Positions 27,523 through 37,494 of a stretch of DNA of 61,207 nucleotides are shown here, one piece after another. Below the pieces are notes generated by a model. That model was given only the letters and a program-made list of their open reading frames with translations, was not told the DNA's origin and ran no database searches. The number at the start of each line of letters is the position of its first letter. The stretch's first letter is position 1. The stretch covers positions 1-61,207 of the forward strand of contig CAKNHF010000017.1 in the NCBI GenBank assembly GCA_930972465.1, read 5' to 3'. The position numbers and the translations under genes were made by a program. This DNA is from an uncultured Lachnospiraceae bacterium. GTDB taxonomy: Bacteria > Bacillota > Clostridia > Lachnospirales > Lachnospiraceae.

Positions 27523-27567
27523 CCAAAAAAACCGGACACGGGTCTGTCTCCAGGCCTGTGTCCGGTC
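27523..27567 (-). terminator. Intrinsic terminator of groES-groEL
   Basis: ACCGGACAC (27531-27539) and GTGTCCGGT (27558-27566) pair; the minus strand continues TTTTTTTGG. Confidence 0.92.
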
Positions 27568-27610
27568 CTAATTCTTTTTATTCAGAGAAATTCAGCTGCT
27601 CACAGACTGA

Positions 27611-29263
<1,653 letters not shown>

Positions 29264-29331
29264 TCAGTCACTGTTCTCAGTCTGCCGCCTGCCGCGATCG
29301 ATTCAGAACTGTCCTGCCGTATATCCGGCGA

Positions 29332-29619
29332 TTATGCCTCAACAATTGCAAGAACATCACTCTGTTTTACAATGATGTATTCCTCTCCGTCAAGTTCAAC
29401 ATCCGTTCCCGCATATTTGGAGTAGATCACTTTGTCTCCTTCTTTTACCTGCATCACAACTTCTTTTCCATCTATATTTCCACCAGGTCCTACTGCAATT
29501 ACTTCTGCCTCCTGCGGTTTCTCTTTTGCCTGTCCCGGTAAAACGATTCCGGATTTTGTTGTTTCTTCTGCTTCTAACTGTTTTAAAACAATTTTGTCAC
29601 CTAATGGTACTAACTTCAT
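29332..29619 (-). CDS. groES: Co-chaperonin GroES (Hsp10)
   Basis: GroES is the heptameric lid of the GroEL folding chamber. The 95-residue protein starts [14 protein letters not shown] and contains the mobile loop region [12 protein letters not shown], which binds GroEL, and the barrel motif VGPGG near residue 53. It ends [24 protein letters not shown] precedes the ATG. First gene of the heat-shock operon, 31 bases after the CIRCE element. Confidence 0.97.
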   Translation of the reverse strand: MKLVPLGDKIVLKQLEAEETTKSGIVLPGQAKEKPQEAEVIAVGPGGNIDGKEVVMQVKEGDKVIYSKYAGTDVELDGEEYIIVKQSDVLAIVEA

Positions 29620-29650
29620 TGTGATTCCTCCTTAACTGTTGTCTGTCTTA

Positions 29651-29677
29651 TTAGCACTCATTTAAGTCGAGTGCTAA
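29651..29677. promoter_or_regulatory. CIRCE operator (HrcA site)
   Basis: TTAGCACTC (29651-29659), nine bases, GAGTGCTAA (29669-29677): an exact copy of the CIRCE consensus between the groES promoter and its ribosome binding site. HrcA binds it as repressor. A further half-site, TAGCACTC (29695-29702), overlaps the promoter spacer. Confidence 0.97.
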
Positions 29678-29690
29678 ACTTCACGAATAT

Positions 29691-29719
29691 AAAATAGCAC
29701 TCTGACAGCTGTTTGTCAA
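29691..29719 (-). promoter_or_regulatory. Sigma-A promoter of groES-groEL
   Basis: TTGACA (29714-29719), 17 bases, TATTTT (29691-29696) on the minus strand, just upstream of CIRCE. Confidence 0.8.
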
Positions 29720-29749
29720 CACAGTTTAAACTTTTTTTATAAATATAAC

Positions 29750-29785
29750 AAAAGAAGAGCCCCGCTCCCGCGAGACTCTTCTTTT
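29750..29785 (-). terminator. Terminator after the codY operon
   Basis: AAAAGAAGAG and CTCTTCTTTT form a 10-bp stem with a GC-rich inner part. The minus strand continues TTTTGTTAT. It ends the unit that includes codY and the small gene after it. Confidence 0.85.
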
Positions 29786-29790
29786 CCTGA

Positions 29791-30117
29791 TCAGGCCCGT
29801 TTTGTCATTCTCCTGCCCTCATATACATTATAAAATCCGTTTTCGATCCGAAATTTCAGTATATTCAGATCTTCTGTCCGGAATCTTTCTTTTACTACTC
29901 CCGTACAGTAGAGGAGTTCAGATTTTGTCGAGATATAGCATCTGTATTTTGCATCCAGTGAGATATCCGTCAGACTGTCATCCTTTAACTCCAGATAAAT
30001 ATAATCCTCTTCCACGTCATACTTATGTACTCTGCATTTTCTGGTAGAATCATCAAATATTCCGTCTGCGGAGATGATCTTTTCCATCTGCAGATCTACA
30101 GGATTCCCTTCATACAT
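29791..30117 (-). CDS. Uncharacterised 108-residue protein downstream of codY
   Basis: I do not recognise the family with certainty. The protein is small and soluble, without signal peptide or membrane helix. Alternating hydrophobic stretches (RCRVHKYD-like, EEDYIYLELKDD, AKYRCYISTKSELLYCTG, NILKFRIENGFYNVYEG) suggest an all-beta fold, distantly like the N-terminal barrel of YcgR/PilZ proteins; that resemblance is weak. The coding case is sound: GGAGGAGCGATC precedes the ATG, it begins 15 bases after the codY stop, and a terminator follows immediately. It is probably cotranscribed with codY. Confidence 0.68.
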   Translation of the reverse strand: MYEGNPVDLQMEKIISADGIFDDSTRKCRVHKYDVEEDYIYLELKDDSLTDISLDAKYRCYISTKSELLYCTGVVKERFRTEDLNILKFRIENGFYNVYEGRRMTKRA

Positions 30118-30132
30118 GATCGCTCCTCCTGA

Positions 30133-30912
30133 CTACATCCGTTCTTTTCTGATCCGTTCAAGCTCTGTAAATACATAATCATTCAGTACCTTAATGTATG
30201 TGCCCTTCATGCCGGAAGATCTGGACTCGATCACTCCCGCGCTTTCAAATTTGCGGAGTGCATTGACGATCACAGACCGTGTGATTCCGACTCTGTCAGC
30301 CACCTTGCTGGCGACAAGGATTCCTTCTGTCCCGTCCAGTTCGTCAAAGATATGTATGATCGCTTCCAGCTCCGAGAAAGACAGCGTACTGATCGCCGAC
30401 TGAACGATGTGCTCCTTTCTCGTCTCCTCCGCGCTCTCTTCATTAACCGAGCGAAGCATCTCAAGCCCTACAACGGCTGTTCCGTACTCGCTCAAAATGA
30501 TGTCGTCAATGGAGTAAGTGGAATCCTGCTTATAGATAAACAGCGTTCCCAGTCTTTCTCCCGCTATATCTATCGGAGTAACGATGGCCTGACATCCTTC
30601 GACGGCCTCCGGGGAGAATCCAAGAGTCTCAAGATTCACATTCTCCTTGGTGGACAGAATGCTCAGAAGTCTTTCATTCAGCATGCTGTCAATATGCGAG
30701 CCGACTGCTTCCGTAATAAGTTCATTGATTTCCCGCACTTTGCTGCACTTGCTCACCCCGAGTATCTTTCCTTTCTTGCTGACAACCAGCACATTGGAAT
30801 CAAGGATCTCCGTAAGCACAGCACAGATATCATTAAAGACAACCTTGCTTGAATTGTTATTGTGCAGCAGTTTATTAATTTTTCTGGTTTTATCCAATAG
30901 TTGTACGCTCAT
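30133..30912 (-). CDS. codY: GTP-sensing transcriptional pleiotropic repressor CodY
   Basis: CodY represses nutrient-limitation genes when GTP and branched-chain amino acids are plentiful. The 259-residue protein has the N-terminal GAF effector domain (MSVQLLDKTRKIN to about 155) and a C-terminal winged helix with ASKVADRVGITRSVIVNALRKF near 205 and SSGMKGTYI. The start MSVQLL lies five bases after GGAGG; a preceding ATG is too close. It follows topA, dprA and comM in the same direction. Two CodY-box-like sites are seen in this window: one at its own promoter and one before gltB. Confidence 0.96.
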   Translation of the reverse strand: MSVQLLDKTRKINKLLHNNNSSKVVFNDICAVLTEILDSNVLVVSKKGKILGVSKCSKVREINELITEAVGSHIDSMLNERLLSILSTKENVNLETLGFSPEAVEGCQAIVTPIDIAGERLGTLFIYKQDSTYSIDDIILSEYGTAVVGLEMLRSVNEESAEETRKEHIVQSAISTLSFSELEAIIHIFDELDGTEGILVASKVADRVGITRSVIVNALRKFESAGVIESRSSGMKGTYIKVLNDYVFTELERIRKERM

Positions 30913-30972
30913 CATTTCCTCCGCATTCTGCAGCATATACTTCTGTTAATTGTATATACAAATCACAATAAT

Positions 30973-31012
30973 CATATAGACAAATCTATGTTATCATACA
31001 ATTCAGAAAATA
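30973..31012 (-). promoter_or_regulatory. Possible codY promoter with overlapping CodY-type box
   Basis: On the minus strand TTGTAT (30996-31001), 17 bases, TATATG (30973-30978). The 15-mer at 30998-31012 (plus strand ACAATTCAGAAAATA) matches the CodY consensus at 11 of 15 positions and covers the -35 hexamer, which would fit autorepression. A 12-bp palindrome TTGTATATACAA lies just downstream. Confidence 0.45.
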
Positions 31013-31024
31013 GCAATGTAAATT

Positions 31025-33109
31025 CTAATTCTTTTTTGCGTTGGAATCCACCGTGGTGACATATCCGCATTTCTCGTCAGCACATACAAGTTTGTTTCCT
31101 TTTTCAACCATGTATCCGCCGCACTCCGGGCACTTCTCCTTCGACGGCTTCTGCCATGACATGAATTCACATTCCGGATTATCCTCACACCCGTAGTATT
31201 TGCGCCCTTTCTTTGTCTTGCGGATAACCACGTCTTTTCCGCACAGAGGACAGGGAACACCAATCTTCTCAAGATAAGGCTTTGTGTTCCTGCATTCCGG
31301 GAAACCGGGACAGGCAAGGAACTTGCCGTGAGGTCCGTACTTGATCACCATGTTCCGTCCGCATTCCTCACATATGACATCGGTTACCTCATCCTCTATC
31401 TTGACAGTCTCAAGCTCCTGCTCGGCCTTTTTGACCGCCTCTTCAAGATCCGGATAGAAGTTGCGGATAACCTCTTTCCACTCTACTTTGCCCTCCTCTA
31501 CCATATCAAGAAGGCCTTCCATATTTGCAGTGAAATTAACATCCACAATGCTCGGGAACGACTGCTTCATCATGTTGTTCACCACTTCGCCGATCTCCGT
31601 AATATAGAGATTTTTCGCTTCCTTGGTGACATACCGGCGTCCGAGAATAATGGAAATAGTCGGCGCATAGGTACTCGGACGTCCTATTCCGAGCTCTTCC
31701 AGCGTCTTGACAAGTGTTGCCTCCGTATAATGTGCCGGCGGCTGTGTATAATGCTGTTTCGGATCAAAGGAATCCCTGGTGAGAACACTGTCCATAGTAA
31801 GATTTCCTACAAGAACGTTGCTCTCTTCCTTTTCCTCATCTGCTTCTGTATAGACAGACCGGAAACCGTCAAATGCCACTTTGGCCGTAGATACTGTAAA
31901 ACAGTACTCCCCCGCTCCGATCTTTACGGCTGTCGTCTCATAACGCGCCGGCTGCATGCGGCTGGCCGTAAAGCGCTTCCAGATCAGCTGATACAGCCTG
32001 AACTGATCTCTCGTAAGAGAATCTTTCAGAGCGCCCGGCGTTCTTGTAATATCCGTCGGGCGGATGGCCTCATGAGCATCCTGAATCTTCTTGCCGGTGC
32101 TTTTTACAGTATTCCCGGTCGCAGCATATTCTCTGCCGTAAGTGGATTCAATATATTCCCTTGCCGCTGCATCTGCCTCATCGGATATTCTCGTGGAATC
32201 CGTACGGAGATAAGTGATGACACCGACTGTGCCGTTTCCCTTGATATCGATTCCCTCATAAAGCTGCTGCGCAATACGCATCGTCTTCTGGGTTCCGAAG
32301 TTCAGCGCTTTCGCCGCCTCCTGCTGAAGCGTACTGGTCGTAAACGGCAGAGGCGCTTTCCGTATTCTCTCGCTCTTTCGGATATCGGTTATCTTAAACT
32401 GTTCATTCTCAATTGATTTCAGGATCTCATCCAGTTCTTCTTTGGACCGGATTGTCATTTTCTTCTTATCCGTCCCATAAAACTTGGCCGTCAGAGGGCG
32501 CTTCTCGCCGCTGATCTTCAGGATCGCATCCAGAGTCCAGTATTCTTCCGGAATAAATGCATTGATCTCATCCTCGCGGTCCGCGATAAGTCTGAGCGCC
32601 ACCGACTGAACTCGTCCCGCACTCAGACCTCTCTTGACCTTGGCCCACAGAAGAGGGCTGATCAGATATCCTACCATACGGTCAAGAACTCGCCTTGCCT
32701 GCTGTGCGTTCACCAGATTCATGTCTATATCCCTTGGGGCCTTGAGTGACGCCTTCACCGCATTCTTGGTGATCTCGTTAAATGTAATGCGGCGCATCTT
32801 TTTTTCATCCAGCTTAAGCGCAGCTGCCAGATGCCAGGAGATTGCTTCTCCTTCCCGGTCAGGGTCGGTAGCCAGATACACTCTGTCCGACTTCTTTACT
32901 TCCTTCCTGAGAGCTGCCAGAATATCACCCTTTCCTCTGATCGTGATATATTTCGGCTCATAGTCATGTTCTATATCAATTCCAAGCTGACTCTTCGGAA
33001 GATCGCGTACATGTCCCTGAGACGCTGCAACTGTATAATTGCTGCCCAGAAATTTCTTAATAGTCTTCACCTTTGCCGGTGACTCCACGATTACAAGATA
33101 GTGTGCCAT
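31025..33109 (-). CDS. topA: DNA topoisomerase I (type IA)
   Basis: TopA relaxes negative supercoils by single-strand passage. The 694-residue protein has an N-terminal TOPRIM domain (VESPAKVKTIKKFLG; DPDREGEAISWHL near 112), the gate domains with the active-site Tyr in GVITYLRTDSTRIS near 300, and three C-terminal four-cysteine zinc ribbons. These begin CEECGRNMVIKYG, CPLCGKDVVIRKT and CPECGGYMVEKG. GGAGG precedes the ATG with a somewhat long spacer. The gene sits between dprA and codY, a usual Firmicutes order (dprA-topA-codY region). Confidence 0.97.
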   Translation of the reverse strand: MAHYLVIVESPAKVKTIKKFLGSNYTVAASQGHVRDLPKSQLGIDIEHDYEPKYITIRGKGDILAALRKEVKKSDRVYLATDPDREGEAISWHLAAALKLDEKKMRRITFNEITKNAVKASLKAPRDIDMNLVNAQQARRVLDRMVGYLISPLLWAKVKRGLSAGRVQSVALRLIADREDEINAFIPEEYWTLDAILKISGEKRPLTAKFYGTDKKKMTIRSKEELDEILKSIENEQFKITDIRKSERIRKAPLPFTTSTLQQEAAKALNFGTQKTMRIAQQLYEGIDIKGNGTVGVITYLRTDSTRISDEADAAAREYIESTYGREYAATGNTVKSTGKKIQDAHEAIRPTDITRTPGALKDSLTRDQFRLYQLIWKRFTASRMQPARYETTAVKIGAGEYCFTVSTAKVAFDGFRSVYTEADEEKEESNVLVGNLTMDSVLTRDSFDPKQHYTQPPAHYTEATLVKTLEELGIGRPSTYAPTISIILGRRYVTKEAKNLYITEIGEVVNNMMKQSFPSIVDVNFTANMEGLLDMVEEGKVEWKEVIRNFYPDLEEAVKKAEQELETVKIEDEVTDVICEECGRNMVIKYGPHGKFLACPGFPECRNTKPYLEKIGVPCPLCGKDVVIRKTKKGRKYYGCEDNPECEFMSWQKPSKEKCPECGGYMVEKGNKLVCADEKCGYVTTVDSNAKKN

Positions 33110-33145
33110 AAGACCTGATTCCTCCGTCCGGCTTTTCTCAGCCTT

Positions 33146-34273
33146 CTATTTCACTCTTATATAATGGTTTTTTGATAATTCCTTAATATAGCCCTGCAAT
33201 TCCAGGGAAACAAGGACACTGATCAGCTCTCTCGCAGACAGTTCTGTCTCCTTCGCAAGCCGATCTACGTCCTTCGGATACAAACCGAGACAACTATACA
33301 CCAAATTTTCTGGAGTTTCAAGCATTTTTTTATTTTCAGACTCCCCGTCCCCGGGTTTCGGAACCGGCAGATTCCATTCGTCAAGCAGCATCTCAGGGCT
33401 TAAAAGTATGCCTGCTCCCTGCTGAATCAGCCGGTTGCACCCTCTGCTCAGCTCACTGTTCACCGGTCCGGGCAGGGCATAGACGTCTCTTCCCTGTTCA
33501 AGCGCAAGATCTGCCGTTATCAGAGATCCGCTCTTTACCCTTGCCTCCATCACCAGCACTGCATCTGACAGACCGCTTATGATCCGGTTTCTGGGCGGGA
33601 AATTTCTGGGGAGCGGCGGAGTTCCGGGCGGATACTCTGACAGGATTCCCCCTCCCTGATCGAGGATGTCCACATACAGCCCCATATGTTCTCTGGGATA
33701 ACAGATATCCACTCCCGAACCCAGTACGGCAAATGTGCGTCCTTTTCCCATCAGAGCCCCTCGCTGCCCCATCCCGTCTACTCCCCGGGCAAGTCCGCTT
33801 ATCACCTCCACTCCGCTTTCGGCCAGCTTCCTTCCGAATTCTATAGCGTACTTTTCCCCGTATGGCGTGCACTTTCTCGCTCCGACGATGGCCGCCCTTC
33901 TCGCATTGCCATCGGGCAGCCTTCCCTTTACATACAGTGCATACGGAAAATCCGGAATCTGCAGGAGACACGCCGGATACTCCCGTGAGAACCAGGGAAC
34001 AAAACGGATTCCTTTTTCCCTGCTTTCCTCATACGCCTCTGCCAGGTCTTTTGTCCTCTGAGCTTTTCTAATTGTATTGCGTTCCCAATCTGTTAAGAAC
34101 CTGATTTCCGAAATTTCAGTTTCTTCTATATAATAGACTGCTTCTGCCGTTTTCATGTGCATCCTGAGAGAATACTTTTTACCCGCCGGAATAGGAAGAC
34201 CTGCAAGCCAGAATTCATACTCCGGCTTTATTTCGTCCGAAGTCCCGGACTTTTTCATCTGTTCTGTCATCAT
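33146..34273 (-). CDS. dprA: DNA-processing protein DprA
   Basis: DprA binds incoming single-stranded DNA and loads RecA during transformation; it is also widespread in bacteria not known to be competent. The 375-residue protein has an N-terminal helical part, a Rossmann-like core with AIVGARKCTPYGE near 130, VISGLARGVDGMGQRGAL near 153, VLGSGVDICYPREH near 185 and SEYPPGTPPLPRNFPPRNRIISGLSD near 213, and a C-terminal winged-helix DML1-like tail. Its ATG overlaps the comM stop by four bases (ATGA), with GGAGG inside comM. Confidence 0.95.
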   Translation of the reverse strand: MMTEQMKKSGTSDEIKPEYEFWLAGLPIPAGKKYSLRMHMKTAEAVYYIEETEISEIRFLTDWERNTIRKAQRTKDLAEAYEESREKGIRFVPWFSREYPACLLQIPDFPYALYVKGRLPDGNARRAAIVGARKCTPYGEKYAIEFGRKLAESGVEVISGLARGVDGMGQRGALMGKGRTFAVLGSGVDICYPREHMGLYVDILDQGGGILSEYPPGTPPLPRNFPPRNRIISGLSDAVLVMEARVKSGSLITADLALEQGRDVYALPGPVNSELSRGCNRLIQQGAGILLSPEMLLDEWNLPVPKPGDGESENKKMLETPENLVYSCLGLYPKDVDRLAKETELSARELISVLVSLELQGYIKELSKNHYIRVK

Positions 34274-35811
34274 ATCTTCTGCCTCCCCCAGTATTTTCGA
34301 TCAACCGTCCGATACCCGAGAGCCTCCCGCAGATGCTCCTCCCTGATCTTCTCTTCTCCCGACAGATCCGCAGCCGTACGCGCCACCTTCAGAACTCTGT
34401 AATATGCTCTTGCACTCAGTTTCAGAACATCAAACGCCTGTTCCATCATCTTTTTTCCGGCCGGTCCCAGTTCACAGTATTTTTTCAGATTTTCTCCTTC
34501 CAGCATGGAATTCACATGAATCCCTGCGTCTCTGTACCGCACTTTCTGTATTTCTCTGGCCCGGCATACTCTTTCGCGTATCTGTGCGGAACCTTCTGCC
34601 TTATCTTCTCCTGTCAGTTCCCCGAACTCCACTCTGGACGACTCTGCGCAGATATCTATTCTGTCCAGAAACGGCTGGCTGATTCTCCCTATGTATGCCT
34701 GGATCTGCGCAGGGGTGCAGGTGCATCTCTGCATATCCGGATAACAGCCGCAGGGGCACGGATTCATGGCCGCAACCAGCATAAAATCTGCAGGGAAGCT
34801 GTAATTTCCATGAGCCCTCGATATCTGGATCGACTTTTTTTCCAATGGCTGTCTGAGAACTTCCAGAACCCCTTTTCTGAACTCCGGAAGTTCGTCCAGA
34901 AAAAGGACACCGCCGTGGGCAAGACTGATCTCTCCCGGCTTCGGAATCAGTCCCCCTCCTGTCAGGGCCGCCCTTGTCGCGGTGTGGTGCACGCTCCTGA
35001 ACGGGCGCTGCCCGATCAGCGGTTCCCTTTCATCCAGAAGCCCGGACACACTGTATATCTTTGTTATTTCCATGCTTTCTTCCCGGTCAGGGGGCGGCAG
35101 GATTCCCGCTATGCATCTGGCAGTCATTGTCTTCCCGCTGCCCGGCGATCCGATCAGCAGAAGATTATGTCCGCCCGCCACGGCAAGTTCTGCAGCCCTT
35201 CGGACATTTTCCTGACCTCTCACCTCAGAGAAATCATCCTCCGGAAGTTTCCCGTCGGAAATGCTCTTCTTCCGTATCTTCGCCGGCCGGGGCTTCTTTC
35301 TTCCACTTACTATATCCGCCGTTTCCTCCAGGCTCTTCACTCCCAGAACTTCCATCCCGGGCACAAGCATCCCCTCCCGTACATTTTCTTCTGGTACGAC
35401 GCACCTTGTGATGCCGCGGGCTTTCGCTTCCATTACAATCGGAAGGATCCCCGGCACTTTCCGGACTTTTCCGTCCAGCCCCAGTTCTCCGATAATAAGA
35501 CAGTTTCCGTCCGGGCTCTTTTCCAGTTCTCCCAGCGAGAGCAGGATGGCCGCGGCGATGGGAAGGTCAAAGGAAGCGCCTCTTTTTCTGACCGTAGCAG
35601 GAGACAGATTAATGACCGTCCTTTTAGCCGGAAAAGTGAAGCCTGAATTCCGTATCGCCGTCCTGACCCTCTCCGACGCCTCTTTTACCTCGGAGGACAG
35701 ATAGCCGACCATGTGAAAGACCGGAAGTCCGTTGCTTACATCCGCCTCCACCCGGATCAGCTCTACGTTAAGCCCCTCAACGGCTGCTGATATAATTGTG
35801 CTGAAACTCAT
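34270..35811 (-). CDS. YifB/ComM family Mg-chelatase-like AAA+ ATPase
   Basis: This 513-residue protein belongs to the ComM/YifB group. In competent bacteria ComM is a branch-migration helicase acting on recombination intermediates. An N-terminal Lon-like domain (SAAVEGLNVELIRVEADVSNG) is followed by a Mg-chelatase AAA+ core with Walker A LIGSPGSGKTM near 212, Walker B GGVLFLDELPEF near 300 and AMNPCPCG near 350, and a C-terminal helical domain. The start is MSFSTII after AAAGGAG; the longer frame would need 34 unlikely residues. It is the first gene of the dprA-topA-codY unit. Confidence 0.94.
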   Translation of the reverse strand: MSFSTIISAAVEGLNVELIRVEADVSNGLPVFHMVGYLSSEVKEASERVRTAIRNSGFTFPAKRTVINLSPATVRKRGASFDLPIAAAILLSLGELEKSPDGNCLIIGELGLDGKVRKVPGILPIVMEAKARGITRCVVPEENVREGMLVPGMEVLGVKSLEETADIVSGRKKPRPAKIRKKSISDGKLPEDDFSEVRGQENVRRAAELAVAGGHNLLLIGSPGSGKTMTARCIAGILPPPDREESMEITKIYSVSGLLDEREPLIGQRPFRSVHHTATRAALTGGGLIPKPGEISLAHGGVLFLDELPEFRKGVLEVLRQPLEKKSIQISRAHGNYSFPADFMLVAAMNPCPCGCYPDMQRCTCTPAQIQAYIGRISQPFLDRIDICAESSRVEFGELTGEDKAEGSAQIRERVCRAREIQKVRYRDAGIHVNSMLEGENLKKYCELGPAGKKMMEQAFDVLKLSARAYYRVLKVARTAADLSGEEKIREEHLREALGYRTVDRKYWGRQKI

Positions 35812-36022
35812 CCGCACACTCCTTTCCAATGAGTTCCGCAGTTCCGTAAAACACCTTAAAGGCCAGATAAAGTTTTCGATACGCCCGCATACCTGTGCGG
35901 AAGACCGTACCATCTGTAAACCATCACCTGAAAAAAGCGGCTGAAACAGCCTGAAATGATTACCGGGAAAGAATTTCCCGGGAATGTAAAGATATCATAG
36001 AATATCAGTCCCCTCATGTCAA
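35812..36022 (-). promoter_or_regulatory. Promoter and long structured leader of comM operon
   Basis: On the minus strand TTGACA (36017-36022), 17 bases, TATGAT (35994-35999). The leader is about 175 bases. Near its start CCGGGAAA-TTC-TTTCCCGG is a perfect 8-bp palindrome (35963-35981). A short GGCTG/CAGCC hairpin followed by GCTTTTTTC comes next, then CCGCA/TGCGG. The middle hairpin plus T-run could be an attenuator. No known riboswitch class is recognised. The rest of the interval to the sigK start holds no other gene. Confidence 0.55.
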
Positions 36023-36159
36023 TCTGTTTTTGCGGAAATCGTAATATTTTCCCTCCCCCCTGACGGGACATTCCGCAGAGAAGTCCCCTTTTTCATTGGA
36101 AAAGCACAATATGCCCCATTTTTTCATAGACTATATTAAATGTGCTAAGAGGTGCCGTC

Positions 36160-36780
36160 GTGAAATCATTTCCCAACCCTCTCACCCCTGCGGAAGAGAA
36201 GTATTACATCCAGAAGTATACGGAGGGAGACCTCGAGGCAAAACACATTCTCATCGAACGGAATCTCCGTCTTGTCGCCCACGTAATAAAAAAATATCAG
36301 AATCTTGACGAAGACACGGAAGATCTGATCTCCATCGGCACGATCGGGCTTATCAAAGCGGTCGTAACATTCAATCCGTCTAAAGGGAACCGGCTGGCCG
36401 CCTATGCTTCCAGATGTGTGGAAAACGAAGTTCTCATGTATCTTCGTTCCAGAAAGAAAAATGGAAAAGAAGTGTCTCTGTACGAGCCCATCGGTACTGA
36501 CCGGGAAGGAAACGAAATCCGGCTTTACGATATCATGGAAACAGACGACGATGATATTCCCGAAAAGATCTATCTGAAAGAAAATATCCAGAAACTGTAT
36601 GAAAAAGTAGAAAGTGAGCTTTCTCAGAGAGAAAAGCTCGTCCTGAAAATGCGGTATGGACTTTATAACGGAGAGCAGTATACACAGCGGGAAATTGCCA
36701 GACAGCTTGGAATTTCCCGCTCTTATGTCTCAAGGATAGAAAAAAGCGCAGTCCAGAAACTGCGCCTGTTTTTCAAATGA
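36160..36780 (+). CDS. sigK: Sporulation sigma factor SigK, without pro-sequence
   Basis: SigK directs late mother-cell transcription during sporulation. The 206-residue protein has sigma-70 region 2 (NLRLVAHVIKKYQNLDEDTEDLISIGTIGLIKA) and region 4 (YTQREIARQLGISRSYVSRIEKSAVQKLRLF). Its opening MKSFPNPLTPAEE aligns with the mature form of B. subtilis SigK, so the approximately 20-residue inhibitory pro-peptide is absent; an in-frame TAG at 36127 leaves no space for it. The start is GTG, seven bases after AGAGG. The gene is intact, without a skin-type insertion. It overlaps the convergent lemA by eight bases. A sigma-E-like promoter (CATAGACTAT near 36125) is possible. Confidence 0.88.
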   Translation: MKSFPNPLTPAEEKYYIQKYTEGDLEAKHILIERNLRLVAHVIKKYQNLDEDTEDLISIGTIGLIKAVVTFNPSKGNRLAAYASRCVENEVLMYLRSRKKNGKEVSLYEPIGTDREGNEIRLYDIMETDDDDIPEKIYLKENIQKLYEKVESELSQREKLVLKMRYGLYNGEQYTQREIARQLGISRSYVSRIEKSAVQKLRLFFK

Positions 36781-37402
36781 TCTGCTCGTCTGTCGGATCC
36801 TCGTAGTAATCCAGAAGCGGTTCTTTTTTCACCGATCTGAGAAGACATACCGGAAAACTCTTGACACCGGAATTATACTGTGCGGCATAAGCGTTATAAG
36901 CCATCTTCGCCTGCGCCAGGTCCTCATATTCCTTCACGATCTGCGAGAACAGTTTCATCACCGTCTCATCAGAGCGTAACGTCGGATAGGCGCTCAGGCT
37001 CGCCTTGACTTCTCCCAGCGATCTGAGATGCCTGTATTTCTTCGAATCATTCCGGCTCACCTTCAGGTAAACCTCCTCCTCATGCTTCATCTGTCTCTCC
37101 ACAACCGGATCAAGCTGGAGCAGGATATTTTCGATCCGTCCTCCGATCACTTTGATATTGCTCTTCATAGCCACTGCCTGTTCACGTATGCGGTGAAGGC
37201 CGTTATTCTCAATGTTTATCCCTCCTGCGACAGAGATGACAAGACTCAGGACAAAGCCTACAGTATACACCCATCCTGAAATTTCTTCCGTTTCCGGCTC
37301 AAACATCAGGCTCAGTGCCACAATGATAAACAGGCTGAGGAAGAGAAACACGATCACATAGAACAACAGTTTGAAAATAAACGGTATTTTCTGAAGCCAC
37401 AT
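36773..37402 (-). CDS. LemA family protein
   Basis: The protein (209 residues) has two membrane helices near the N terminus (FIFKLLFYVIVFLFLSLFIIV and GWVYTVGFVLSLVISVAG). A cytoplasmic or surface-facing helical bundle follows, with the LemA pattern: VKASLSAYPTLRSDETVMKLF, then IVKEYEDLAQAKMAYNAYAAQYNSGVKSFP. The usual LemA has one N-terminal helix, so this is a variant with an added segment. Its function is unknown. The start MWLQKI follows GGGGGGA. Its last eight bases overlap the end of sigK on the opposite strand. Confidence 0.82.
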   Translation of the reverse strand: MWLQKIPFIFKLLFYVIVFLFLSLFIIVALSLMFEPETEEISGWVYTVGFVLSLVISVAGGINIENNGLHRIREQAVAMKSNIKVIGGRIENILLQLDPVVERQMKHEEEVYLKVSRNDSKKYRHLRSLGEVKASLSAYPTLRSDETVMKLFSQIVKEYEDLAQAKMAYNAYAAQYNSGVKSFPVCLLRSVKKEPLLDYYEDPTDEQII

Positions 37403-37494
37403 GATAAAATCCCCCCTTAGACTTTTCCTCATTGTATCACAAAAAAGGTTCTAAGGGGAGATATTTCAGTTATTTCCTGCTTTTTCTTTCCGCC

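Noticed and set aside
36142-36780. skin-type insertion in sigK
   Set aside because: The reading frame from region 2 to region 4 is continuous in one gene; no recombinase or interruption is seen.
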